From the NCBI GenBank assembly GCA_963832355.1, contig CAWHTX010000010.1:152503-216502 (forward strand): DNA of 64,000 bases, given 5' to 3'. The position numbers were made by a program, and so were the translations under genes. Shown here piece after piece: positions 45,398 through 53,196 of the stretch. The notes below the pieces were generated by a model that was given only the letters and a program-made list of their open reading frames with translations, had not been told where the DNA came from and ran no database searches. This DNA comes from DATFVA01 sp963832355. GTDB taxonomy: Bacteria; Bacteroidota; Ignavibacteria; Ignavibacteriales; Ignavibacteriaceae. Within the stretch, counting starts at the first letter, position 1; every line of letters starts with the position of its first letter.

Positions 45398-47383
45398 ATG
45401 AGAAAAATTTTGATACTCTTTATCCTTACCTTTGCTGCAATTTCGTTGTATTCCCAATCTGTTGAAATAGCTACTTACGGACGATCTCCTCGTCAGGTTG
45501 AGGGAGATACAACCGATATCTTTAATCTTCCATATAATGGTTTGACAAATGTTGGTGCAAATACACAGCTGTATCTTGAAGCTAATTTAACCGGGACTGT
45601 ATTAAATAATCCGGAATGGCATGTTATTGACAAACCGATTGGCGGGAATGACAGTTTTGGGGCAACTGCCAACTTAACCGACTCAAACCAGGTGGTTATA
45701 TTTATTCCTGATTCCGTCGGTACTTATAAAATCAATTTTACTAATGGTTCTTTAACTTCAAATACATTGATTTTGAAGGTTGGTTTGTATTTAGGATATA
45801 CGTATTCCTATCCTATACTGCCGAATCATGCCTGCCAGGATTGTCATAGTGACAAAACTGCTGAATGGCAGCAGACAGGTCATTTTTCAATTTTTGAAGA
45901 AGGATTGAACGGTATGCTGGGGAGTCATTATGGTCCGGACTGCATTAAATGTCATACAACAGGCTACGATACAAGTGCAGCTAATAACGGCTTTGACGAT
46001 TTCCCCTTTGTCTTTCCGGATACTTTATACCCGGGACAATATGATTCACTTGTGGCTGAATTTCCACAGGCCATGCTTCGCGGACGGGTTCAGTGCGAAA
46101 GTTGTCACGGGCCTGGAAGCATGCACGTTGGAGCTGCAAATATAATGTCTGTGAGTCTTAAAGCTGGCAATTGTGCCTGGTGTCATGATGAGGGTACCCG
46201 GCATGTTATCCCTGCACAATGGAGAATTACAAAACATGCTTTACTTCCCGATAGTGAAACCAGGGCCAGCTGCGCACCATGTCATAATGGTGAAGGATTT
46301 GTTAAATATATTAAAAACGGCAGACAGCCGCTGACAAATAATATTTCAAATAAAGTACCTATTTCCTGTGCTGTTTGCCATGATCCGCATAGCGTACAAT
46401 ATCCTCATCAGATTAGAGCCAATGATGTTACACTGGAAAATAATGTTGAAATAAGCAATGTGGGAACCGGTGCGCTTTGTATGAATTGTCATCATGCACG
46501 GCATGATGCCGTAAGCTATACCAATGATTATTTAAATAATCTGAGATACTACGGCCCGGACATGGGGCCACAAGCGGACATATTAGCCGGTACCAATGCT
46601 ATTACATTTGGACAAAATATTCCGACTTCACCTCATCTGGTCGCAACTGAAAATTCATGCGCAACCTGCCATATGTTCCCTGCAAGCTCCGATTCTCTTG
46701 GCAATGTAATACTTGTAGGCAGCCACACCTTCAGCATGAGCGATCCAGACGGTAACGATAATGTTGCAGCCTGCGCTCCCTGTCATGGTAATTTTGGTCC
46801 TGAATTTTCGGATAAGAAATACTACGTAAACCAAAATGCTGACCTGGATGGTGATGGTACTGCAAACGGATTACAGATTGAAATCCAGGGTCTGTTAGAT
46901 ACCCTTGCTAATCATCTGCCTCCGCTTAATTCCTTAACTGTTACGGTCGATTCAAGCTATACATTGACACAGGCCCAGGCAGCATATGACTATATTATGG
47001 TCACTTCAGACAGAAGCCTGGGAGTTCATAATCCTGAATTCATTTATGGTATACTGAGAGCATCTCTTGATGCAATTGGCGTTTCGGTTGGGGTTAGTAA
47101 CGAGGAATCATCACTTCCGCATGATTTCAGCTTAGCCCAGAATTATCCGAATCCGTTTAATCCGGCTACTACAATTCAGTATGAATTACCGGAAGGATCA
47201 AACGTTAAGATAGCTGTTTATAATGCACTGGGAGAACAGGTTGAAGTGCTTGTAGATGGATTTAAGAACGCAGGAACTTATCAAGTGAATTTCAATGGTA
47301 CAAACCTTGCCTCCGGAATATACTTATACAGAATGGAAGCAGGAAACTTTGTTAAGGTAAATAAGATGCTGTTGCTCAAGTAA
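45398..47383 (+). CDS. Nine-haem cytochrome c with T9SS sorting domain
   Basis: This 661-residue protein has a signal peptide (MRKILILFILTFAAISLYSQ), an Ig-like N-terminal domain (about 22-125), and nine CxxCH motifs between about 147 and 465 (CQDCH, CIKCH, CESCH, CAWCH, CAPCH, CAVCH, CMNCH, CATCH, CAPCH). A helical segment with SLGVHNPEFIYGIL, typical of cytochrome c554-like proteins, follows. It ends in a T9SS sorting domain (FSLAQNYPNPFNPATTIQYE to KMLLLK). The sorting signal predicts passage of a haem-loaded protein through T9SS to the outer surface, where it could hand electrons to external acceptors. A GAGGG site precedes the ATG. It lies between genes for two inner-membrane multihaem quinol oxidases. 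Confidence 0.93.
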   Translation: MRKILILFILTFAAISLYSQSVEIATYGRSPRQVEGDTTDIFNLPYNGLTNVGANTQLYLEANLTGTVLNNPEWHVIDKPIGGNDSFGATANLTDSNQVVIFIPDSVGTYKINFTNGSLTSNTLILKVGLYLGYTYSYPILPNHACQDCHSDKTAEWQQTGHFSIFEEGLNGMLGSHYGPDCIKCHTTGYDTSAANNGFDDFPFVFPDTLYPGQYDSLVAEFPQAMLRGRVQCESCHGPGSMHVGAANIMSVSLKAGNCAWCHDEGTRHVIPAQWRITKHALLPDSETRASCAPCHNGEGFVKYIKNGRQPLTNNISNKVPISCAVCHDPHSVQYPHQIRANDVTLENNVEISNVGTGALCMNCHHARHDAVSYTNDYLNNLRYYGPDMGPQADILAGTNAITFGQNIPTSPHLVATENSCATCHMFPASSDSLGNVILVGSHTFSMSDPDGNDNVAACAPCHGNFGPEFSDKKYYVNQNADLDGDGTANGLQIEIQGLLDTLANHLPPLNSLTVTVDSSYTLTQAQAAYDYIMVTSDRSLGVHNPEFIYGILRASLDAIGVSVGVSNEESSLPHDFSLAQNYPNPFNPATTIQYELPEGSNVKIAVYNALGEQVEVLVDGFKNAGTYQVNFNGTNLASGIYLYRMEAGNFVKVNKMLLLK

Positions 47384-47423
47384 CATTTTAAAAAGCGACT
47401 GACTTAAAAGCCAAGAAGTTAGG

Positions 47424-47473
47424 ACATCATAATGTCTGCACGATATAATTTGATATGATGTCGTGCAGACATT
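47424..47473. repeat. Two interleaved perfect inverted repeats (pseudoknot-like)
   Basis: ACATCATA (47424-47431) pairs with TATGATGT (47454-47461). AATGTCTGCACGA (47431-47443) pairs with TCGTGCAGACATT (47461-47473). The arms alternate A-B-A'-B', so both can form only as a pseudoknot, or else they are alternative stems. The element begins 41 bases after the nine-haem cytochrome gene and lies before the end of the convergent NapC-type gene. It may be a bidirectional terminator or a remnant of a mobile element. Confidence 0.65.
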
Positions 47474-47615
47474 AAACAGCTTTTATATGAGCCGCAGTTT
47501 CTTAAACAGGGAATGGGAGACCAAATTGTATAAATGGCATATCTAAAAGCAGGATACTGAGGTAGAATACTGGAGGAAAACTGAAGAATTGTCCCGCCTG
47601 AAATTACTCTTATAC

Positions 47616-49103
47616 TCAAGCGCCATGACACATCGTGCAGGTTAAATCCTGGACATCTTCGCCGAGATCAACAGGATGCTGAAATGTTAATCCTTTTAAT
47701 GAAACCTTTGTTGTATCCTTAATAGTCTGGGATATTATCAGGTGGCAGGTGTTGCAATCCTTGGGTATTGCATTCCCTTTATCATCAACGTGTTCGCCGT
47801 CGTGGCATCTGAAGCATCCCGAATAATACATATGTCCTATATTATTAGGATACACCTTCCAGCTAACATTCATTGTCGGGAAATAATTATTCTTATATAT
47901 CTCCTGTATATTACGTATGCTTTTATTTACAGCCGATGAATCAGCATCCGGATATTTGTCGGAATAAAAGTTTTTGATAAGGAGTTTAATGCTGTCGAGT
48001 GCTGACTGCTTATTCGTATAATGATTATCCAGAACCTCAACAGCTTCACTTTTAATATAAGGCAAAGTAGTATCTATTCTGTCCATGGACATATATGAAT
48101 CGGTTATTTTACTCGACTGATGGTAAATATGTGTCGGCTGATTATGACAGTCGATGCAGTCCATTGTACGTAGAAAGCCCTTCTCCTTCATCTTCTTTTC
48201 ATCAAACTTAACCTTCCCCTTCCTGTATATCGTCACCTTCCCTGTGGTACGATTAACAGCTTTAACCCAATTGATCACCTGCCTGGTTGAATCAGCCTGC
48301 AGGTAAGTAATCGTATTATTTATATTCATGTGCCAGTGGATCCCGGTTTGTTTGGCGAGAGTATTATTCCCTCCGCCTACTTTCAAAAGCATGGTTATAT
48401 CCGAGTGGGTATTATTCTCATCCTGCAGATAATAATTGAACTTAACCTCTTTCCTTGCATAGAAATTCTGTGGCCAGTGGCATTGCTCGCACACCGCCTG
48501 GGCAGGCCGCAGATTTTTGATTGGAGTAGGAATAGGACGCGGGTATTTATTAAAAAGAGCGGAGTAAACCTGGTAAATGCCCGAAATTTTATACTTAACG
48601 AACCAGCCGGCACCCGGTCCAATATGACACTGTACGCAGGCAACCCTGGCGTGAGGAGAATTCAGATAAGCAGTATACTCGGGATTCATTACATTGTGAC
48701 AGAGCTTGCCGCAGAACTCTACCGAATCGGTATATTCATAAGCTTTATAGCTGCCGAAAGCAGTAAGAAAAAGCAGTAATACGCTCCCCACCACGAAAAT
48801 AATAAATGATCTTCTCTGTTTATGATCATTAAGATCTATGCGTGGAAGTTCCTTTTCGTCGTAGGTTCCTTTCCGTTTTTTCCTTTTGGTCCGCCAGATC
48901 CCCACGGCGATTAATATTAGTCCCGCAATAAGAAAAACGGGCAGGCCTATAAAGATCACTATTCCTGCATAAGGCTTTGGCTGTGAAGAAGTTGACTCCA
49001 GGATGTAGAGAAAGATAATAAGTCCAAGGCTGAGAAGGGCAAGAATAACGCCGATGAAAGTAATAGTATTATAAAAAGTATCCGGGAAAAGTCTCTTTTT
49101 CAA
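47616..49103 (-). CDS. Seven-haem NapC/NirT-family inner-membrane cytochrome (ImcH-like)
   Basis: This 495-residue protein has three predicted helices (about 13-35, 45-69 and 99-118); the last leads into the haem domain. Seven haem sites are seen: an atypical CX3CH (CGKLCH, 131-136) and six CxxCH (CVQCH at 156-160, CEQCH, CIDCH, CFRCH, CNTCH, CTMCH). NSPHARVACVQCHIGPGAGW is typical of the NapC/NirT quinol-oxidising fold. Helices and haem number match Geobacter ImcH, an inner-membrane quinol oxidase for extracellular electron transfer at higher potential. Haem attachment at a CX3CH site may need a dedicated lyase. With the c/b fusion and the surface cytochrome nearby, a respiratory chain to an external acceptor is inferred. 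Nitrate or nitrite reduction partners are absent. Confidence 0.9.
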   Translation of the reverse strand: MKKRLFPDTFYNTITFIGVILALLSLGLIIFLYILESTSSQPKPYAGIVIFIGLPVFLIAGLILIAVGIWRTKRKKRKGTYDEKELPRIDLNDHKQRRSFIIFVVGSVLLLFLTAFGSYKAYEYTDSVEFCGKLCHNVMNPEYTAYLNSPHARVACVQCHIGPGAGWFVKYKISGIYQVYSALFNKYPRPIPTPIKNLRPAQAVCEQCHWPQNFYARKEVKFNYYLQDENNTHSDITMLLKVGGGNNTLAKQTGIHWHMNINNTITYLQADSTRQVINWVKAVNRTTGKVTIYRKGKVKFDEKKMKEKGFLRTMDCIDCHNQPTHIYHQSSKITDSYMSMDRIDTTLPYIKSEAVEVLDNHYTNKQSALDSIKLLIKNFYSDKYPDADSSAVNKSIRNIQEIYKNNYFPTMNVSWKVYPNNIGHMYYSGCFRCHDGEHVDDKGNAIPKDCNTCHLIISQTIKDTTKVSLKGLTFQHPVDLGEDVQDLTCTMCHGA

Positions 49104-49179
49104 GATCTTAATAATGTAATTATCAAAAAATGATGACCCAATTTAGACAGATAGTTTATAAATGGATGTGAGCTGTATT

Positions 49180-49275
49180 CTATGGCTTCCATTGTCCTTC
49201 AAGGATGGATATTACAAAGCCTATCTGACCAAGGTGATAATAATCGTGGTGTAATAAGCCTTCAATATCTGACCG
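49180..49275 (-). pseudogene. C-terminal remnant of a DinB-like protein
   Basis: On the minus strand this stretch reads SDIEGLLHHDYYHLGQIGFV and then ISILEGQWKP before a TAG at 49182-49180. The H-x-x-YHxGQI pattern is typical of the last helix of DinB/YfiT-type four-helix metal proteins. Upstream the frame runs on without resemblance to the family and without a start. The fragment abuts a CGNR zinc-finger fragment on the other strand, so a deletion seems to have joined the two genes here. The short length limits certainty. Confidence 0.5.
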
Positions 49276-49281
49276 GTTTTT

Positions 49282-49491
49282 ATGTCCGGGTCTGTTCTCT
49301 TCTTCCAGATAGCGCTTTCTGCTTCAGAACTGTTAACCTCCGGTAATCTGCACCGGGTAAAAGAGTGCTCCGGAGATGACTGCGGATGGCTGTTCCTTGA
49401 TACCAGCAAGAACGGAAGCCGCCAGTGGTGCAGTATGAAAGACTGCGGCAATCTCGCCAAAGTCAGGAAATTCAGAGAAAAAAATAATTGA
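49282..49491 (+). pseudogene. C-terminal remnant of a CGNR zinc-finger (ABATE) protein
   Basis: This 69-codon piece matches the C-terminal half of CGNR zinc-finger proteins: ALSASELLTSGNLHRVKEC, then CSGDDCGWLFLDTSKNGSRQ and WCSMKDCGNLAKVRKFREK. The four metal-ligand cysteines (CxxxxC then CxxxxC) are kept. Complete family members have about 180-200 residues with an N-terminal ABATE domain that is missing here; a stop codon lies a few codons upstream of the ATG. It could still encode a small zinc finger, but it looks like the surviving end of a deleted transcription factor gene. Confidence 0.7.
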
Positions 49492-49554
49492 ACCTATCAA
49501 AAATAAATACCAAATTCGTATTGTTATTCTAATATAAGTCGGGAGGGACTGAAT

Positions 49555-51012
49555 ATGAAGAAGTTTTTTTTCCTTTTTATAATTCTGACATCTTCACATA
49601 TTTACTCTCAAAGCCAGTTTCAGAATTTTATCAATCACGTCAACTCACTCGGCGACCCGGCTGCAAAACAGGCTGCTGTTGACAGTTTTATGACATACGC
49701 ACGAACTGTTGGTATTCCATTCATTGAAGATTCGACGGCAAATTTTATTTACCAGGGTGATGTAAGTTCAGTATCTGTCCCGGGAGATTTTAACGACTGG
49801 GATACCAATGTATGGCCGATGACCAGGCTGAATCAAACTGATTTTTGGTACAGGTCGGCTAATTTCGAAATGGATGCACGGCTCGACTATAAATTTGTAC
49901 TTAATGGAGGTACCTGGATACTTGATCCTGAAAATCCTAACACGTGCCAGGGGGGATATGGTCCCAATTCCGAACTCGCAATGCCCCTGTATATACAGCC
50001 CTGGGAAATTATCGCTAATCCGAATATTCAGCATGGAACTGTAGTTTCCACGGTAATCTACAGCACAAATGTCGGTACAAATTATACACTGTATATATAC
50101 CTTCCCCCCGGCTACGATTCATTATCAGCTGCAGCCTACCCGACGGTATATTTTCAGGATGGCTCAGAATATATAACACTGGGAAAAGCAGTAAATGTTG
50201 TAGACAATTTACTGGACAGTGGAAAAATTCAGCCTGTTATTTGTGTATTCGTGAAGCCGAATAACAGGAATGAAGAGTACGCGGGAAGCTTAAGAAATCA
50301 GTATATAGCATTTTTTGTAAGCGAGCTTGTCTCTTATATAGATGCAAATTACAAAACAAAAGATGACCCGAAGGAAAGGCTGGTACTGGGAGATTCATTC
50401 GGCGGGAACATTTCCGCACTTATCAGTTACAACTATCCGGAAGTATTCGGTTTATGCGGATTGCATTCGGCCGCATTCTGGCCAAATAATTATGAAGCAT
50501 ACAACCTTATAGTAAACGGACCATTTGAAGACATTAAATGGTGTTCGGTTTGGGGAACGTACGAAAGTCTGTACATCAATCTTCGTCCCTTCAGGGATTA
50601 TCTGTTATCTGCGGGTTATGAACTTGACTGGCTCGAGAGACCGGAAGGGCACAGCTGGGGATTATGGCGGGCGAACATAGACAGGATACTGGAGTATTTC
50701 TATCCCGCAAATTCAACCGCTGTAGCAAGCAGCATTAATATAGTCCCCGGAAATTTCATACTATTTCAGAACTACCCGAATCCATTCAACCCAACAACAA
50801 AGATCAGGTGGCAGCAGTCCACAGACGGTCTGACAACACTCAAAATTTACGATGCACTTGGGCAGGAAGCGGCCGTACTGGTAAACGAATACAAACCAGC
50901 CGGCAGCTACGAACTGGATTTCAATGCCGGGAACCTTCCGAGCGGAGTATACTTCTATCAAATTAGGACAGGAGATTTTCAGGCTATAAAGAAGATGGTT
51001 CTGCTGAGGTAA
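49555..51012 (+). CDS. Secreted esterase (Fes/XynZ-like alpha/beta hydrolase) with CBM48-like and T9SS domains
   Basis: This 485-residue protein has a signal peptide (about 1-18), an Ig-like/CBM48 N-domain (about 60-150; VSVPGDFNDWDTNVWPM and YKFVLNGGTWILDPENP), an esterase-D-type hydrolase (about 165-385) and a T9SS sorting domain (FILFQNYPNPFNPTTKIRWQ to KKMVLLR). The nucleophile Ser281 lies in LGDSFGG and the catalytic His366 in PEGHSWGLW; an Asp presumably completes the triad. The layout matches enterochelin-esterase-like and feruloyl/acetyl-xylan esterases; the real ester is unknown. Because of the sorting domain it should act at the surface. A GGGAGG site precedes the ATG. The gene stands alone between the gene debris and the transhydrogenase gene. 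Confidence 0.9.
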   Translation: MKKFFFLFIILTSSHIYSQSQFQNFINHVNSLGDPAAKQAAVDSFMTYARTVGIPFIEDSTANFIYQGDVSSVSVPGDFNDWDTNVWPMTRLNQTDFWYRSANFEMDARLDYKFVLNGGTWILDPENPNTCQGGYGPNSELAMPLYIQPWEIIANPNIQHGTVVSTVIYSTNVGTNYTLYIYLPPGYDSLSAAAYPTVYFQDGSEYITLGKAVNVVDNLLDSGKIQPVICVFVKPNNRNEEYAGSLRNQYIAFFVSELVSYIDANYKTKDDPKERLVLGDSFGGNISALISYNYPEVFGLCGLHSAAFWPNNYEAYNLIVNGPFEDIKWCSVWGTYESLYINLRPFRDYLLSAGYELDWLERPEGHSWGLWRANIDRILEYFYPANSTAVASSINIVPGNFILFQNYPNPFNPTTKIRWQQSTDGLTTLKIYDALGQEAAVLVNEYKPAGSYELDFNAGNLPSGVYFYQIRTGDFQAIKKMVLLR

Positions 51013-51088
51013 GCAGGATCTTCATTTTATTATGAAAAGTCAAGATCGCCAGGGAGCGAGCGATAGAATGGGCTGCAGAAAAATGATT

Positions 51089-52477
51089 TCAATCCATAAT
51101 CTTTTTTAATTGATCCACTTTATTAATCCCGTTCAATGCGGCAACACGATATGCCTCGGCCATAGTCGGATAATTAAATGTCGTGTTGATAAAGAACATC
51201 AAAGTATTTGCTTTCCCTTTTTGCGACATAATTGCCTGACCGATATGAATAATTTCTGCGGCTCCGTGCCCAAAACAATGCACACCCAGTATTTGTAATG
51301 TTTCCCTGTGAAAAAGAATTTTTAGCATTCCAGTTGTTCTTCCGGTTATTTGCGCACGTGCCAGATGTCTGAAGAATGAATGCCCCACCTCATACGGAAT
51401 CCTTTTCTTTGTCAATTCCTCTTCCGTATAGCCAACGGAACTTATTTCCGGGATAGTATAAATTCCTGTTGGAATAAATTCAACAAGCTGGTGTTCGCAC
51501 TTACCGAATATGATATGGGTGGCTGCAAATCGTCCCTGGTCATATGAAGCACTTGCCAGATTTGGAAATCCAATTATATCTCCTGCGGCGTAAATATTAG
51601 GAACAACAGTCTGATCATTTTCATTAACCATTATTGATCCCTTGGAATCCGTTTTTATTCCGAGCTTCTCTAATCCCATTTCATCTGAATTACCCGTCCT
51701 TCCCTGTGCCCACAAAAGATAATCGGTACGGATTTCTTTATTTGATTTTAAATAGACAGTAACTCCCTTGTCATCCGCGATTACTTTTTCATATTCTTCA
51801 TTATGTCTGAGGATTACGCCATTTTCCCTCAGAAAGAAGCTCAGCGCATCAATAATTTCATCATCAAGAAAAGCTAGAAGTTTATCCCGTGTGTTTATTA
51901 GATTTACTTTAATCCGCAATGCTCTGAAAATTGAAGCATATTCACATCCGATAACACCCGCACCATATATTGTTAATGAGCGTGGATTATCTTTTAAATT
52001 CAAAACAGTATCACTGTCCAGAATTCTTGGATGAGTAAAATCAATGTCGGGAGGGTGATAAGGACGGGAACCGGTTGCAATTACGAAATAATCGGAAGTA
52101 TAAGTTTTCTCAACACCGTTTGAAAGTTTAACCGAAATCGTATGCGCGTCTATAAAAGTCGCTCTGCCGTCAATAATATCAATAAGATTTCTTTCGTAGA
52201 ACCCCTTTCTGAGGTTAAACTGTTCCTGAATTACCACGTCAGCTTTTTTTAACAATGATTGATAATTTGCCTCAGCCAGGCTATTGGTTTCATATAAAAG
52301 CTGGCTGGCATGGCGTAAAGCTTTGCTTGGGATCGTGTTCGTGTGCGTACAGCTGCCGCCTATCATTGAAAAATAGTCGCACATAGCAACATGCAAACCT
52401 TCTTTAGTGCATTTCATCGCCGCGCCTTCTCCCCCCGGGCCGCTGCCTATTACAATTACATTGTATTCATTTTTCAA
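51089..52477 (-). CDS. sthA: Soluble pyridine nucleotide transhydrogenase
   Basis: This 462-residue flavoprotein transfers hydride between NADPH and NAD+. It belongs to the disulfide reductase fold: FAD motif GSGPGGEGAA (11-20), second Rossmann motif YGAGVIGCEYASIF, FAD-binding YAAGDIIGFPNLAS and a dimerisation domain. The redox-active site reads GGSCTHTNTIPSKALR (41-56): Cys43 is present but the second Cys of dithiol reductases is Thr48. This is the SthA pattern and argues against lipoamide or mercuric reductase. It is monocistronic; the downstream neighbour is convergent. It could balance NADPH against NADH for the carbohydrate pathway, which is inference only. Confidence 0.93.
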   Translation of the reverse strand: MKNEYNVIVIGSGPGGEGAAMKCTKEGLHVAMCDYFSMIGGSCTHTNTIPSKALRHASQLLYETNSLAEANYQSLLKKADVVIQEQFNLRKGFYERNLIDIIDGRATFIDAHTISVKLSNGVEKTYTSDYFVIATGSRPYHPPDIDFTHPRILDSDTVLNLKDNPRSLTIYGAGVIGCEYASIFRALRIKVNLINTRDKLLAFLDDEIIDALSFFLRENGVILRHNEEYEKVIADDKGVTVYLKSNKEIRTDYLLWAQGRTGNSDEMGLEKLGIKTDSKGSIMVNENDQTVVPNIYAAGDIIGFPNLASASYDQGRFAATHIIFGKCEHQLVEFIPTGIYTIPEISSVGYTEEELTKKRIPYEVGHSFFRHLARAQITGRTTGMLKILFHRETLQILGVHCFGHGAAEIIHIGQAIMSQKGKANTLMFFINTTFNYPTMAEAYRVAALNGINKVDQLKKIMD

Positions 52478-52582
52478 AATTACTGCCTCCGGATTATTAA
52501 GTAATCTAAATTAAATAAATCCGGATATATTAATTGTGCAACGAAATATATTTCCGCCTGTCATTTAGTTTATCCGCTCATA

Positions 52583-52912
52583 AATTATACAAGAGAAGAT
52601 TTTAGTCAGGGAAGTGACAAATACGATATTATATTTGATGCAGTTGGAAAGATCCCTGCATCAAAACGAAAAAAAGCTTTGACCAGGACAGGACGTTACC
52701 TTAATGTACTTTCAATAACCACAAATATCAGGTTAAAGATAGAAGATCTGCACTTTCTCAAAGAACTATGCGATAAAGGAGCAATAAAGACAGTGATTGA
52801 CAGGTACTACAAGCTCGAAGAAATTGTTGAAGCACATCGTTATGTAGACAAAGGTCATAAAAAAGGTCACGTAGTTATTAAAGTTGAACATAATCCCGAA
52901 TTAGCATATTAA
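52583..52912 (+). pseudogene. C-terminal remnant of zinc-type alcohol dehydrogenase (MDR)
   Basis: An open stretch without a proper start encodes the last 110 or so residues of a medium-chain NAD(P)-dependent dehydrogenase: NYTREDFSQGSDKYDIIFDA, then VGKIPASKRKKALTRTGRYL, LHFLKELCDKGAIKTVIDRY and EIVEAHRYVDKGHKKGHVVI. Complete enzymes have about 310-340 residues; the catalytic N-domain and most of the Rossmann fold are absent. A TTG at 52679 could start a 77-residue piece, but this would lie inside the domain. It sits between sthA and the glucan synthase gene and is followed by a short inverted repeat (52913-52945). Confidence 0.8.
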
Positions 52913-53196
52913 TATGTTCTTGTGAACCCATAACAGTAGAACATAATTTGTTTGCTGGAAACCCTGACAGCAGCTGCATCGGCTTAATACAGACTGTCTA
53001 TTGGCAAAATTACCGGGCAAGGTCCAAAAGGTATTACTACGACATCTAGAGGGGCAAATACGACATAATGACCGCGGCGACGCCGGAAATTCAGATTAAA
53101 CTTTGAACCGTTCTGAAATTTGCTGATAGAAAAGGAGCGATCTGTTGCTTTTCCGGAAACAGATTATCTATTAAGAGCTTGCGGAATCGATTCAGA
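52913..53196. other. Intergenic region after the dehydrogenase remnant
   Basis: These 284 bases contain no gene that I can support. An 8-bp perfect inverted repeat, TATGTTCT (52913-52920) and AGAACATA (52938-52945), follows directly after the remnant's stop codon and may be its old terminator. The rest precedes the end of the convergent glucan synthase gene and shows no T-tailed hairpin. Confidence 0.45.

Noticed and set aside
47616..49103. NrfH/NapC partner of a nitrite or nitrate reductase
   Set aside because: It has seven haem sites where NrfH/NapC have four, and no NrfA or NapAB gene is present.
51089..52477. Dihydrolipoamide dehydrogenase or mercuric reductase
   Set aside because: The second redox Cys is replaced by Thr and no 2-oxoacid dehydrogenase or mer genes are adjacent; the SthA pattern fits better.
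52679..52912. TTG-started 77-residue gene
   Set aside because: It is the internal part of the dehydrogenase remnant, whose homology extends upstream of this start.
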